Translations under genes and position numbers: made by a program
The notes under the pieces: generated by a model
Databases searched by the model: none
What the model was told of the DNA's origin: nothing
What the model saw: the letters and a program-made list of their open reading frames with translations, nothing else
NCBI GenBank assembly: GCA_007123785.1
Contig: SLGL01000106.1
Coordinates: forward strand, 1 to 6,211
Direction of reading: 5' to 3'
DNA length: 6,211 nucleotides
Source of the DNA: Balneolaceae bacterium
GTDB lineage: Bacteria > Bacteroidota > Rhodothermia > Balneolales > Balneolaceae
Shown: positions 1-5,872 of the stretch, in pieces
Layout of the letters: every line of letters begins with the position of its first letter
How positions within the stretch are numbered: position 1 is the first letter of the stretch

Positions 1-254
1 GCTATCGCCTGTTCGGGATGAAGCGGATGCTCGGTGCAGATGTCGATAATATCCAGTGAATCATCTTTTAACATCTCCTCATAATCGTTATATACCTTCA
101 GTGGTATTCCGAACTGTTTTTCCAGCTCTTTTTCATCCAGGTTCCGGCGTGAACATACTGCCGTTATGTTAGCTCCTTCTACGTTTTTAAAGGTTTCAAT
201 ATGGGCACCGGCTACCCATCCAAGGCCTACAATTCCAACATTCAGATCACTCAT
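1..254 (-). CDS. Gfo/Idh/MocA-family oxidoreductase, N-terminal part (runs off left edge)
   Basis: The first 84 codons are present; the rest lies beyond base 1. The protein opens MSDLNVGIVGLGWVAGAH, a beta strand followed by the GxGxxxxxH nucleotide-binding turn (residues 9-18) of the Rossmann fold seen in Gfo/Idh/MocA dehydrogenases. A second beta strand ends in AVCSRR (residues 32-37), where the family binds the NAD(P) ribose. Further on, DIIDICTEHPLHPEQ (about residues 68-82) matches the family's 'vDiv.I.tPn..H' segment. Family members oxidise or reduce sugars, inositols or related compounds in the cytoplasm. The substrate cannot be told, because the C-terminal substrate domain is outside the window. 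The ATG at 252-254 is the natural start because the Rossmann strand begins six residues later. An A-rich AAGAAAG lies just upstream, but there is no strong ribosome binding site. The gene follows mgsA on the same strand after 154 bases, so it probably has its own promoter. Confidence 0.88.
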   Translation of the reverse strand, partial: MSDLNVGIVGLGWVAGAHIETFKNVEGANITAVCSRRNLDEKELEKQFGIPLKVYNDYEEMLKDDSLDIIDICTEHPLHPEQAI

Positions 255-408
255 AATAACTTTCTTATACTTTCATTTTTGATTTGTTCAGCTTACCTGA
301 ATGTATTTTTATAAATTGATGGATACAAATTTTGTCCGGATTTTTGGATGATATCATCAAATATCAGCTGGAAATCATCAGGTTACACCCATCCAAACTA
401 CACCATCC
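255..408 (-). promoter_or_regulatory. Leader and promoter region of the oxidoreductase gene (tentative)
   Basis: This 154-base A/T-rich gap separates the mgsA stop codon from the oxidoreductase start, both on the minus strand. Read on the minus strand, TTGTAT, 17 bases, then TACATT (about 297-325) is a weak -35/-10 pair with four of six matches in each box, placed some 40-70 bases before the start codon. A 12-base palindrome GATGATATCATC sits at 347-358 and could be an operator, but one such palindrome is expected by chance in a window this size. I see no GC-rich terminator after mgsA, so read-through from mgsA cannot be excluded. Confidence 0.25.
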
Positions 409-891
409 TCACTCTTTGCTCAGGGATTTAAGCCGTGCACCGTAATCTACCAGGAATCGTTCATACGGTTCGTCCAGCAGTTCGGATGAGATCAGGAAAT
501 CGGCTGATGAACGGCTGCATGCGAGCGGAATATTGTAGACAATGGCAATTCGGAGCAGCGCTTTTACATCCACATCGTGAGGTTGCGCCTGGAGAGGATC
601 CCAGAAAAAAATCAGGATATCCAGTTTCCCTTCGGCAATCGCCGCTCCAAGCTGCTGATCGCCGCCCAGCGGACCACTCATGAAGCGGTGTACGGGCAGG
701 TTCAGTTTATCAGCTATCAACCCGCCGGTGGTCCCTGTGCCGTATAGGTCGTGATTTTTCAGGATATCTTTATTGTATTCGGCCCAGTCGAGCAGGTCAC
801 GTTTTCGGTAATCGTGAGCTACCAGGCCGATCCGCTTACGTTTATCCATTTTCAATGTATGAGAGGCAATACTGGGATGTTGCTTTTTCAT
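409..891 (-). CDS. mgsA: Methylglyoxal synthase
   Basis: The 160-residue product matches the whole length of MgsA (the E. coli enzyme has 152 residues). MgsA converts dihydroxyacetone phosphate to methylglyoxal and phosphate in the cytoplasm, a bypass of lower glycolysis that relieves sugar-phosphate overload. Visible signatures are VAHDYRK (residues 24-30; His26, Asp27, Lys30), the phosphate-binding GTGTTGG (51-57), SGPLGGDQQ (72-80), which contains the catalytic base Asp78 (Asp71 in E. coli), FFWDPL (95-100; Asp98) and PHDVDVKALLR (104-114; His105 and Asp108, equivalent to His98 and Asp101). The later ACSRSSADF segment has Ser126 where many relatives have Asn. The ATG at 889-891 is used here. 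A second ATG at 847-849 (Met15) would give 146 residues, closer to the short Bacillus form, and neither has a clear ribosome binding site. The gene diverges from ndk across 133 bases. Confidence 0.96.
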   Translation of the reverse strand: MKKQHPSIASHTLKMDKRKRIGLVAHDYRKRDLLDWAEYNKDILKNHDLYGTGTTGGLIADKLNLPVHRFMSGPLGGDQQLGAAIAEGKLDILIFFWDPLQAQPHDVDVKALLRIAIVYNIPLACSRSSADFLISSELLDEPYERFLVDYGARLKSLSKE

Positions 892-1024
892 GCTATATGA
901 TTTGAGTAAAAAATTTGCAGCTTCAAAGAATGACTTTTCGTGATTTTCTGTAAATCGCAGTATCTTTATAAGTTGTTAAATAAACAATTTCTAACAATTA
1001 CCATATAAACAAGAAACGAACAAA
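892..1024. promoter_or_regulatory. Divergent mgsA/ndk intergenic promoter region
   Basis: This 133-base A/T-rich region separates two divergent genes, so it must hold a promoter for each. On the plus strand TATCTTTA at 961-968 resembles the TAnnTTTG -7 box of Bacteroidota promoters and lies 56 bases ahead of the ndk start. No good upstream box partners it. An imperfect inverted repeat, AGTTGTTA (971-978) against TAACAATT (992-999), would fall in the ndk 5' leader. The last 20 bases before the ndk ATG are nearly all A and C with no Shine-Dalgarno sequence, as is common in this bacterial group. Exact start sites cannot be fixed from sequence alone. Confidence 0.35.
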
Positions 1025-1456
1025 ATGGCTGTAGAACGAACACTAACTATTCTGAAACCGGATTGTGTACGAAAAAATCTGATTGGAGAGGTAACACGCC
1101 GTATCCAGGAAGCAGGATTCAAAATTTTGGCAATGAAATTGACCCGCCTCACAAAAGACACCGCAGGCGGATTTTATGCCGTTCATAAAGAGCGTCCGTT
1201 TTTTGGTGAATTAACTGATTTTATGAGCAGCGGACCCTGTGTACCTATGATTCTTGAAAAAGAAAATGCCGTTGCCGATTTTCGTAAATTTATTGGTGCA
1301 ACCAACCCGGCAGAAGCCGCCGAGGGAACCATCCGTGCTGATTTTGCCGACAGTGTTGGCGAAAACATTGTTCATGGCTCCGACTCTGTTGAAAATGGAA
1401 AAATCGAAGCAGCCTATTTCTTTGCTGAGTCAGAAGTAGTAGCCAATCAGGCATAA
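1025..1456 (+). CDS. ndk: Nucleoside diphosphate kinase
   Basis: The 143-residue product is exactly the length of E. coli Ndk and aligns with it without gaps. Ndk transfers the gamma-phosphate of ATP to other (deoxy)nucleoside diphosphates through a phosphohistidine, and so balances NTP and dNTP pools in the cytoplasm. The active-site set is complete: Lys11 (LTILKPD), Phe59, Arg87, Thr93 (GATNPAEA), Arg104 (GTIRADFA), Asn114 and the phosphorylated His117 in NIVHGSDS (114-121). The ATG at 1025 gives the normal N-terminus MAVERTLTILKPD and no other start is plausible. The gene stands alone: mgsA diverges upstream and a strong hairpin terminator follows 38 bases after the stop codon. Confidence 0.98.
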   Translation: MAVERTLTILKPDCVRKNLIGEVTRRIQEAGFKILAMKLTRLTKDTAGGFYAVHKERPFFGELTDFMSSGPCVPMILEKENAVADFRKFIGATNPAEAAEGTIRADFADSVGENIVHGSDSVENGKIEAAYFFAESEVVANQA

Positions 1457-1493
1457 ATAGGTATTTCACCGCTTTATTTTGCAAGATTATATA

Positions 1494-1528
1494 AAAGGTA
1501 CGAGTTTTGCGCTCGTGCCTTTGTTTTT
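1494..1528 (+). terminator. Rho-independent terminator of ndk, possibly bidirectional
   Basis: An 11-pair stem is formed by AAAGGTACGAG (1494-1504) and CTCGTGCCTTT (1512-1522), with one G.T wobble and a seven-base loop. It is followed by GTTTTTGGTTTT, a plus-strand T tract. On the opposite strand the stem is followed by TTTTATAT, so it could also stop transcription coming leftward from the PAS relic. Confidence 0.88.
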
Positions 1529-1577
1529 GGTTTTAAACTTGCAGCGTTAGATACTGGGAATTTGATGCGTCAAGAGT

Positions 1578-1782
1578 TTATGAAAGGTTTGATGGATACC
1601 AAATATTCTGTTTTTCACTTTTTGCAATGGCAAACACCAGTTTTTCACTTTCAACCGGTTGTGATGTCCATGCCAGCCAGACGAATTCTCCATTCTTTTT
1701 TAAAATATTCGTCATATCCCGCTATACATACAAGATCCGGAGAGATGTCAAAAAAACGTTTGTAATCAAAGTCAATCGACAT
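1578..1782 (-). pseudogene. Relic of a PAS sensor-domain protein (internal deletion plus frameshift)
   Basis: Two short minus-strand reading frames together look like the two ends of one PAS domain. Frame 1 (start codon at 1782, stop at 1651) reads MSIDFDYKRFFDISPDLVC followed by IAGYDEYFKK. This is the opening of PAS domains in many sensor kinases, where 'FFdlSpDLlCIAg.dGyFk' is typical. At the A-rich stretch 1696-1701 the homology jumps to another frame, which reads KNGEFVWLAWTSQPVESEK then LVFAIAK (stop at 1578-1580). This is the last part of the same kind of domain ('k.Ge.~WlsW...p...~~lvyAiAkdIT'). About 50 residues between the two parts are missing and the frame changes, so no working PAS domain can be made. 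Similarity ends after AIAK; no kinase domain follows. I infer a deleted PAS/histidine-kinase-like gene. An upstream in-frame stop shows that little coding sequence preceded the Met. Recognition is from memory of PAS patterns, without a database search. Confidence 0.72.
1610..1651. repeat. 12-base direct repeat inside the PAS relic
   Basis: GTTTTTCACTTT occurs at 1610-1621 and again at 1640-1651, a period of exactly 30 bases. On the minus strand both copies read SEK in the same frame. The second one (in coding order) falls where resemblance to PAS domains stops, so it may mark a repeat-mediated rearrangement, or be chance in A-rich DNA. Confidence 0.6.
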
Positions 1783-1906
1783 TTTCAGAGGAAAAAATGT
1801 TTTGAATAAGTATTTTTAACTTTTACAAAGCCTTATCATCACTTGTGAATTATTCAGGGCAGAAGGCATTGCAAAATATAAAAACAATCAAATATCCCAG
1901 GTAAGT
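1783..1906 (+). promoter_or_regulatory. Upstream region of namZ (no clear promoter)
   Basis: These 124 A/T-rich bases lie between the start of the PAS relic and the namZ start codon and should contain the namZ promoter. I cannot pick out a convincing -35/-10 pair. AGG at 1895-1901, in the stretch CCAGGTAAGT just before the ATG, is a short and weak ribosome binding site candidate. Nothing else is visible here. Confidence 0.25.
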
Positions 1907-3157
1907 ATGCAGGTCCGAGATCTTTTTACCATTCCGTTTATTCTGTTTTTCATGATAGTTTCATGTGATAATGAACAATCTGAATCGGCGGCCATCTATG
2001 AATCAGAACGTGAAAGGGTTTTAATCGGGGCCGAAATCCTTATCGACCGGTATATGGATGAACTGGAAGAGAAACGCATCGGGCTGGTGATGAATCCAAC
2101 CGCACGGATCGGTGATGTTCATATGCTCGATACCTTGCTTGCACTCGATGCCAGTGTTACTGCTCTGTTCGCTCCTGAGCATGGTTTTCGGGGAGAAGCC
2201 GGTGCCGGTGAGATCATTGAGGACGGAATTGACCAGGAATCGGGCCTGCCGGTTTTTTCACTCTACGGTGAAACCCGCCAGCCTACGCCTGAAATGCTGG
2301 AACATGTGGATGTGCTGATTTTTGATATGCAGGATGTGGGTGCAAGGTTTTATACCTACATCGCCACACTCGGGCTTGTGATTGAGTCGGCTGCAAATGC
2401 AGGAGTGCCGGTATGGGTACTCGACCGTCCGAATCCCGCCGGGGGAAATTACGTGAGCGGCTGGCTGCTTGAAGAGGAATTTGAATCGTTCGTGGGGCCG
2501 TATCCCATTCCGATTGCTCACGGTCTTACAATGGGTGAAATTGCTCAAATGATGGTGGGTGAACGTTGGATCGATTTTGAAACAGAGCCTGAATTGCGTG
2601 TTGTGAAGATGGAAAGCTGGAATCGTGATATGAAATGGCCCGATACCGGGCTTGACTGGGTGCCGCCATCACCCAACCTTCCTACGTTTGAGCACGCTTT
2701 TCTTTACCTCGGCACTGTTTATTATGAAGGAACCACACTTTCAGAAGGGCGGGGAACGGACAATCCCTTTTTGCTGATGGGGGATCCCAGTACAAATCTT
2801 ACCGATGAAGACCTGGAGCGGCTTCAAAACCTGTCGGAAAGCCTTATCATCGAACGGGCGGAGTTTACACCTGTATCTATTGAAGGTGTTGCGCCATCAC
2901 CCAAGCACGAAGGAGAGGTTTGTTACGGCATCAGAATAGAGGCAAGAGATTACGATTTTGATCCGGTTATCACAGGACTGGAAATTTTTTCTGTGATGAT
3001 GCAAGCCACATCAGATTATGAACTGCGGCCGTTTCGTCATCTACTGGCAGGCACCCGGGAAATTGACAGGCTGATTAATGGTGAAATCAGCACGGCGGAT
3101 CTTGAATTTCATTTAGACGAGTATCTCGAACAACGGAAACAATACCTGCTGTATTGA
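1907..3157 (+). CDS. namZ: Exo-beta-N-acetylmuramidase NamZ-like lipoprotein (DUF1343)
   Basis: The product has 416 residues. An N-terminal signal (hydrophobic residues 7-19) ends in MIVSC, a lipobox with Cys20 as the probable lipidated residue, so the enzyme should be anchored in a membrane facing the periplasm or the outside. The remainder matches the DUF1343 family along its length: GLVMNPTA (59-66), APEHGFRGEAGAG (89-101), LYGETRQPT (119-127), FDMQDVGARFYTYI (139-152), LDRPNPAGG (172-180), HGLTMGEIA (205-213), PPSPNLPT (253-260) and YYEGTTLSEGRGTDNPF (272-288). The founding characterised members are NamZ enzymes, which release N-acetylmuramic acid from the non-reducing ends of peptidoglycan fragments during wall turnover or recycling. 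The acidic/His pair in the PEHG motif is a likely active-site element, but I assign it cautiously. No other muramic-acid recycling gene is in the window. It converges on rlmB with 22 bases between the stop codons. Confidence 0.92.
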   Translation: MQVRDLFTIPFILFFMIVSCDNEQSESAAIYESERERVLIGAEILIDRYMDELEEKRIGLVMNPTARIGDVHMLDTLLALDASVTALFAPEHGFRGEAGAGEIIEDGIDQESGLPVFSLYGETRQPTPEMLEHVDVLIFDMQDVGARFYTYIATLGLVIESAANAGVPVWVLDRPNPAGGNYVSGWLLEEEFESFVGPYPIPIAHGLTMGEIAQMMVGERWIDFETEPELRVVKMESWNRDMKWPDTGLDWVPPSPNLPTFEHAFLYLGTVYYEGTTLSEGRGTDNPFLLMGDPSTNLTDEDLERLQNLSESLIIERAEFTPVSIEGVAPSPKHEGEVCYGIRIEARDYDFDPVITGLEIFSVMMQATSDYELRPFRHLLAGTREIDRLINGEISTADLEFHLDEYLEQRKQYLLY

Positions 3158-3172
3158 TAAAATTCATTTTAT
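3157..3172. terminator. Weak A/T hairpin between convergent namZ and rlmB
   Basis: ATAAAATTCATTTTAT can fold into a six-pair A/T stem, ATAAAA/TTTTAT, around a four-base loop in the 22 bases between the two convergent stop codons. It is symmetric, so it could act in both directions, but it has no G-C pairs and would be unstable. No better terminator for either gene is visible nearby. Confidence 0.25.
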
Positions 3173-3179
3173 TGAAAAC

Positions 3180-3923
3180 TCACGTTTCCAACCTTTGTCG
3201 CCGCCATTCATAGCATACCAGTGCTGCACTGACCGATGCATTCAGCGATTCCACATTATTGAACATCGGGATGGAAAGCAGAAAATCACAGTGTTCACCG
3301 GTTTTTTTTCTCAATCCGCGTCCTTCGTTTCCAATCACAAAAGCCATCGGCACATCAAAAGTTTGATTCCAGATAGTATCACCTTCCATATCAAGTCCGG
3401 CAATCCAGAATTTATTCTCTTTGAGCGTTAGAATCGCCTGGTTCAGATTCACAGTCCGTACGATGGGAATACGGCCGGCCGTTCCGGCACTGGTTTTAAA
3501 AACCACATCACTCACGGGAGCCTGCCGGTGCTTCGGTACAATAACCGCACTAATTCCCGCGGCAGCAGCGGTTCGCAGAATAGCCCCGAAATTATGAGGA
3601 TCTTCAATTTCATCCAGCAGCAAAATAGCTGTATCTGCATCCGGTTTAATCGATTCCAGCCACTCTTCAAACTCCAGGTAAGATACCCGGCTGATCGCTG
3701 CCACAACTCCCTGGTCGTTTACATTGCCCACCAGATCATAAAGTTTGTTTCCCGGAACGTCTGTAACAGGAATGCGGTTTTCGGATGAAAGTGAAATAAT
3801 CGATGAGAAAGTACGTCGGTTTGCACCTTTTTTCAGGTAAATTTTCTCAACCTGATCAGGGTTTGACCGCAGAAGTTCTTCAACCGGATGTTTGCCGTAT
3901 ATAAATGCGTCTGTTGAACTCAA
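3180..3923 (-). CDS. rlmB: 23S rRNA (guanosine-2'-O)-methyltransferase RlmB-type, TrmH/SPOUT family
   Basis: The 247-residue protein (E. coli RlmB has 243) has the two-domain plan of RlmB/TrmH methyltransferases. These transfer a methyl group from S-adenosylmethionine to a ribose 2'-OH; RlmB acts on G2251 of 23S rRNA. Residues 7-80 are the substrate-binding domain, opening IYGKHPVEELL. The knotted SPOUT domain shows motif 1, LDEIEDPHNFGAILRTA (103-119; Asn111, Arg117), motif 2, FVIGNEGRGL (195-204), and motif 3, SIPMFNNVESLNASVSAAL (217-235), followed by CYEWRRQR. Motif 3 has Asn-Asn where many relatives have small residues. The start is unusual: an in-frame TGA lies three codons before TTG at 3921-3923, and no in-frame ATG occurs until inside the catalytic domain, so TTG is almost forced. 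The exact rRNA target is assigned by family only. The gene diverges from the small membrane protein across 70 bases. Confidence 0.93.
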   Translation of the reverse strand: MSSTDAFIYGKHPVEELLRSNPDQVEKIYLKKGANRRTFSSIISLSSENRIPVTDVPGNKLYDLVGNVNDQGVVAAISRVSYLEFEEWLESIKPDADTAILLLDEIEDPHNFGAILRTAAAAGISAVIVPKHRQAPVSDVVFKTSAGTAGRIPIVRTVNLNQAILTLKENKFWIAGLDMEGDTIWNQTFDVPMAFVIGNEGRGLRKKTGEHCDFLLSIPMFNNVESLNASVSAALVCYEWRRQRLET

Positions 3924-3993
3924 ATTGGTTCAGGATTTTTTCTTAATTGATTATTGTATAAATTAAAACAGATGTACTCTAAAACCCAACTCT
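3924..3993. promoter_or_regulatory. Divergent promoter region of rlmB and the small membrane protein
   Basis: This 70-base, very A/T-rich spacer must carry both promoters. On the plus strand TATAAA at 3957-3962 is a possible -10 element without a good -35 partner. On the minus strand A-rich AAGAAAAAA (3934-3942) lies about 11-19 bases before the TTG of rlmB and is only a weak ribosome binding site candidate. Confidence 0.3.
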
Positions 3994-4341
3994 ATGACAG
4001 AGAATCCGAAAAAAACAGGTTCGCAGTACGGTAAATTACAATTCCGACCCGATCGGCCCTCTAAAAAGCCGCGTATGAAATATAGCTCGCTTTTTATGAA
4101 CAGCCATACGCTTATTCCATTACTTTCCGGAGCGGTAATGGTTCTCACCGGACTCACAATTGTGGGGATCACCATATTGGGACTGATCTCTCCGCTTTGG
4201 ATTTCAGCAATACTAAGTCTTTTGGGGAGCATTTCGTGTATGATGGGAGCTTTTTTGATTTATTATACAATCACATCACAGGGTTCATTTGACGGATTGA
4301 TCAATCAGGCCATAAGGAGAGTGATTCGATCCCAGAATTAA
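3994..4341 (+). CDS. Small membrane protein of unknown function, two transmembrane helices
   Basis: I do not recognise this 115-residue protein. Its first 38 residues are polar and basic (KKTGSQYGK, RPDRPSKKPRMK). Two hydrophobic helices follow, at about residues 40-65 and 67-92, joined by a very short Ser-Pro turn, and then a basic tail (IRRVIRSQN). The positive charges at both ends predict a hairpin in the inner membrane with both termini in the cytoplasm. No catalytic or binding motif is visible. The ATG at 3994 has no Shine-Dalgarno sequence; a second ATG at 4075 (Met28) would remove most of the basic tail and is a possible alternative start. The frame is open over its full length. The gene lies 71 bases before the sugar dehydrogenase on the same strand, so the two may be co-transcribed, but nothing links their functions. 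Confidence 0.75.
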   Translation: MTENPKKTGSQYGKLQFRPDRPSKKPRMKYSSLFMNSHTLIPLLSGAVMVLTGLTIVGITILGLISPLWISAILSLLGSISCMMGAFLIYYTITSQGSFDGLINQAIRRVIRSQN

Positions 4342-4376
4342 AGCTCCTTCATTTCGAACAATATCAAACGATATGC

Positions 4377-4405
4377 TTTACAAGCTGTCACAATCAAAAC
4401 TTAAT
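4377..4405 (+). promoter_or_regulatory. Possible promoter of the sugar dehydrogenase gene
   Basis: TTTACA (4377-4382, five of six matches to a -35 box), 17 bases, then CTTAAT (4400-4405, four of six to a -10 box) stand directly ahead of the start codon at 4413. If used, transcription would begin at or next to the ATG and the message would be leaderless. This is weak pattern evidence only. Confidence 0.25.
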
Positions 4406-4412
4406 TGATATC

Positions 4413-5642
4413 ATGATTCGCAAAAAATCTATTATTTTCAAAGCCATCCTGTCTGCCTTATTTCTGATTCCTATAGTCGCATGTTCAGAAACTTTCGATA
4501 CACAAACAAACGAAAACAATGATCACCAGTCACCTGAAAAGCCTGAGATCAACTCCGAACTTTACTTTTCCCTGCCCGATCAGCCCGGAGAAATTCATGA
4601 AACCGAAGAACTAAATTTTTATGTACAGACTGTGGTAGAGGGCATTTCGGTGCCGTGGGGGATGGTATTTTTGCCCGATGGAAGTATGTTGATTACCGAG
4701 CGTGATGGAAATCTTTGGCTCGTGCGTGACGGTCAGCTTGTGAATGAGCCGGTGGGAGGTGCTCCCGAGGTCGTAGCACAAGGACAGGGAGGACTCCTGG
4801 ATATTGAAATTCACCCCGATTTTGAGAATAACGGCTGGATCTATATGAGTTACTCAAATCCAGGCAATGGCGGATCACAGACAGCCATTATGAGAGCACA
4901 ATTCGATGCAGACAGCCACTCGCTTACCAGTCAGGAAGATATTTATGTAGGGCAACCATTTTCTGAAAGGGGCCAGCATTTTGGCAGCCGTATTGCGTTT
5001 GACCATGACGGCTACCTCTTTTTCTCCATCGGAGACAGGGGAAACATGAATTCAGCACAAGATATCTCCAACTCGAACGGGAACCTTTTTCGCCTGCATG
5101 ATGACGGAAGTGTGCCCGATGATAATCCTTTTGTCGGCCGTGACGGTCTTGACGAAATTTATGCCTATGGACTGCGGAATATTCAGGGGATGGCTGTTCA
5201 TCCCGAAACAGGTATCATCTGGACCAATCTGCACGGCCCTCGCGGAGGAGATGAACTGAACGTTCATGACAAACCCGGCGCCAACTATGGCTGGCCTGAA
5301 ATTACGTATGGAGTGAATTATAACGGTTCCGAAATCACAGAGCATACCGAAATGGAGGGGATGGAACAGCCGGTTATGCACTGGACTCCCTCCATTGCTC
5401 CTTCAGGAATGGATTTCGTATCCAGCGATAAATATCCTGGCTGGCAGGGTGATATTCTGAATGGCGCTCTTGCTTTTCAACTGATTTCACGGATTGTTGT
5501 GGATGGGAATGAGTTTGTTCATGAAGAGCGGTTCCTGGAAGATATCGGGCGAATTCGTGATGTGCGGCAGGGCCCGGATGGATTTATCTACTTCAGTAAC
5601 GAATCCAACGGAACCATCAACCGGATCATCCCGTCAGATTAA
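4413..5642 (+). CDS. PQQ-dependent sugar (aldose) dehydrogenase, lipoprotein
   Basis: The 409-residue protein starts with a lipoprotein signal: basic MIRKK, a hydrophobic stretch, and lipobox PIVAC with Cys24. A polar linker follows to about residue 65, then one six-bladed beta-propeller of the soluble glucose dehydrogenase/YliI type. Family signatures appear in order: VPWGMVFLPDGSMLITER (80-97), GQGGLLDIEIHPDF (124-137), GQHFGSRIAFDHDGYLF (187-203) with His189 in the position of the family's active-site histidine, YGLRNIQGMAVHP (252-264) with Arg255, LHGPRGGDELNV (273-284), GANYGWPEITYG (289-300), WTPSIAPSGM (324-333) and GRIRDVRQGPDGFIYF (379-394). Such enzymes oxidise aldoses at C1 to lactones in the periplasm and pass electrons from PQQ to the respiratory chain. 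The exact substrate is unknown, and no PQQ biosynthesis gene is in the window. The start at 4413 is favoured by the signal peptide; no Shine-Dalgarno sequence is visible. A terminator follows. Confidence 0.93.
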   Translation: MIRKKSIIFKAILSALFLIPIVACSETFDTQTNENNDHQSPEKPEINSELYFSLPDQPGEIHETEELNFYVQTVVEGISVPWGMVFLPDGSMLITERDGNLWLVRDGQLVNEPVGGAPEVVAQGQGGLLDIEIHPDFENNGWIYMSYSNPGNGGSQTAIMRAQFDADSHSLTSQEDIYVGQPFSERGQHFGSRIAFDHDGYLFFSIGDRGNMNSAQDISNSNGNLFRLHDDGSVPDDNPFVGRDGLDEIYAYGLRNIQGMAVHPETGIIWTNLHGPRGGDELNVHDKPGANYGWPEITYGVNYNGSEITEHTEMEGMEQPVMHWTPSIAPSGMDFVSSDKYPGWQGDILNGALAFQLISRIVVDGNEFVHEERFLEDIGRIRDVRQGPDGFIYFSNESNGTINRIIPSD

Positions 5643-5715
5643 AATAGATCCTGTAGGAAATATTGTTCTATGGATGCCTTTGGTATGGGTGGCAATAGGT
5701 GAAGTGTTTTAAAAT

Positions 5716-5751
5716 GAAGCTGTCAGTCACCAGATGTCAGCTTTTATTTTT
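5716..5751 (+). terminator. Rho-independent terminator of the sugar dehydrogenase gene
   Basis: AAGCTG (5717-5722) pairs with CAGCTT (5738-5743); the stem can add a G.T pair outside, and two more pairs inside after one T.T mismatch. The plus-strand sequence continues TTATTTTT, a good T tract. It lies about 75 bases after the stop codon. Confidence 0.65.
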
Positions 5752-5872
5752 AAAGGGAAAAATCTCCATTCTCAAGCCATCAAACCAGGTTTATGACTCT
5801 TATAGCTAAACCGCGATAAGCCTGATTATATCATTGCTAACAGGTGAAATCTGAATTGACATATTCAGAATG
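5752..5872. other. Non-coding spacer between the convergent sugar dehydrogenase and pntB
   Basis: This is the middle of a 316-base gene-free stretch between two convergent genes, flanked by one terminator on each side. It holds a small perfect inverted repeat, TCTGAAT (5850-5856) against ATTCAGA (5863-5869) with a six-base loop. It also holds ATTATATCATTGC (5825-5837), which repeats ATTATATCATCGC at 5927-5939 with one mismatch. I see no gene, RNA or mobile-element signature here. Confidence 0.4.

Noticed and set aside
347..358. Perfect 12-base palindrome GATGATATCATC upstream of the oxidoreductase gene
   Set aside because: About one or two such palindromes are expected by chance in a window this long, and as a hairpin it would have only four stem pairs.
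435..683. 82-codon plus-strand open frame opposite mgsA
   Set aside because: It is a shadow of mgsA, whose product has full-length family similarity and all active-site residues.
409..1456. A functional mgsA-ndk regulatory pair or operon-like system
   Set aside because: The genes are divergent, encode unrelated housekeeping enzymes, and nothing beyond adjacency links them.
1562..1809. Two overlapping plus-strand open frames of 60-67 codons in the ndk-namZ gap
   Set aside because: They lie antisense to the PAS relic, have no recognisable domain or ribosome binding site, and their open reading is explained by the former minus-strand coding sequence.
5494..5712. 72-codon plus-strand frame overlapping the end of the sugar dehydrogenase and continuing past its stop
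   Set aside because: The dehydrogenase ends at a normal family C-terminus, and the extension has no recognisable domain, so a frameshifted C-terminal extension is not supported.
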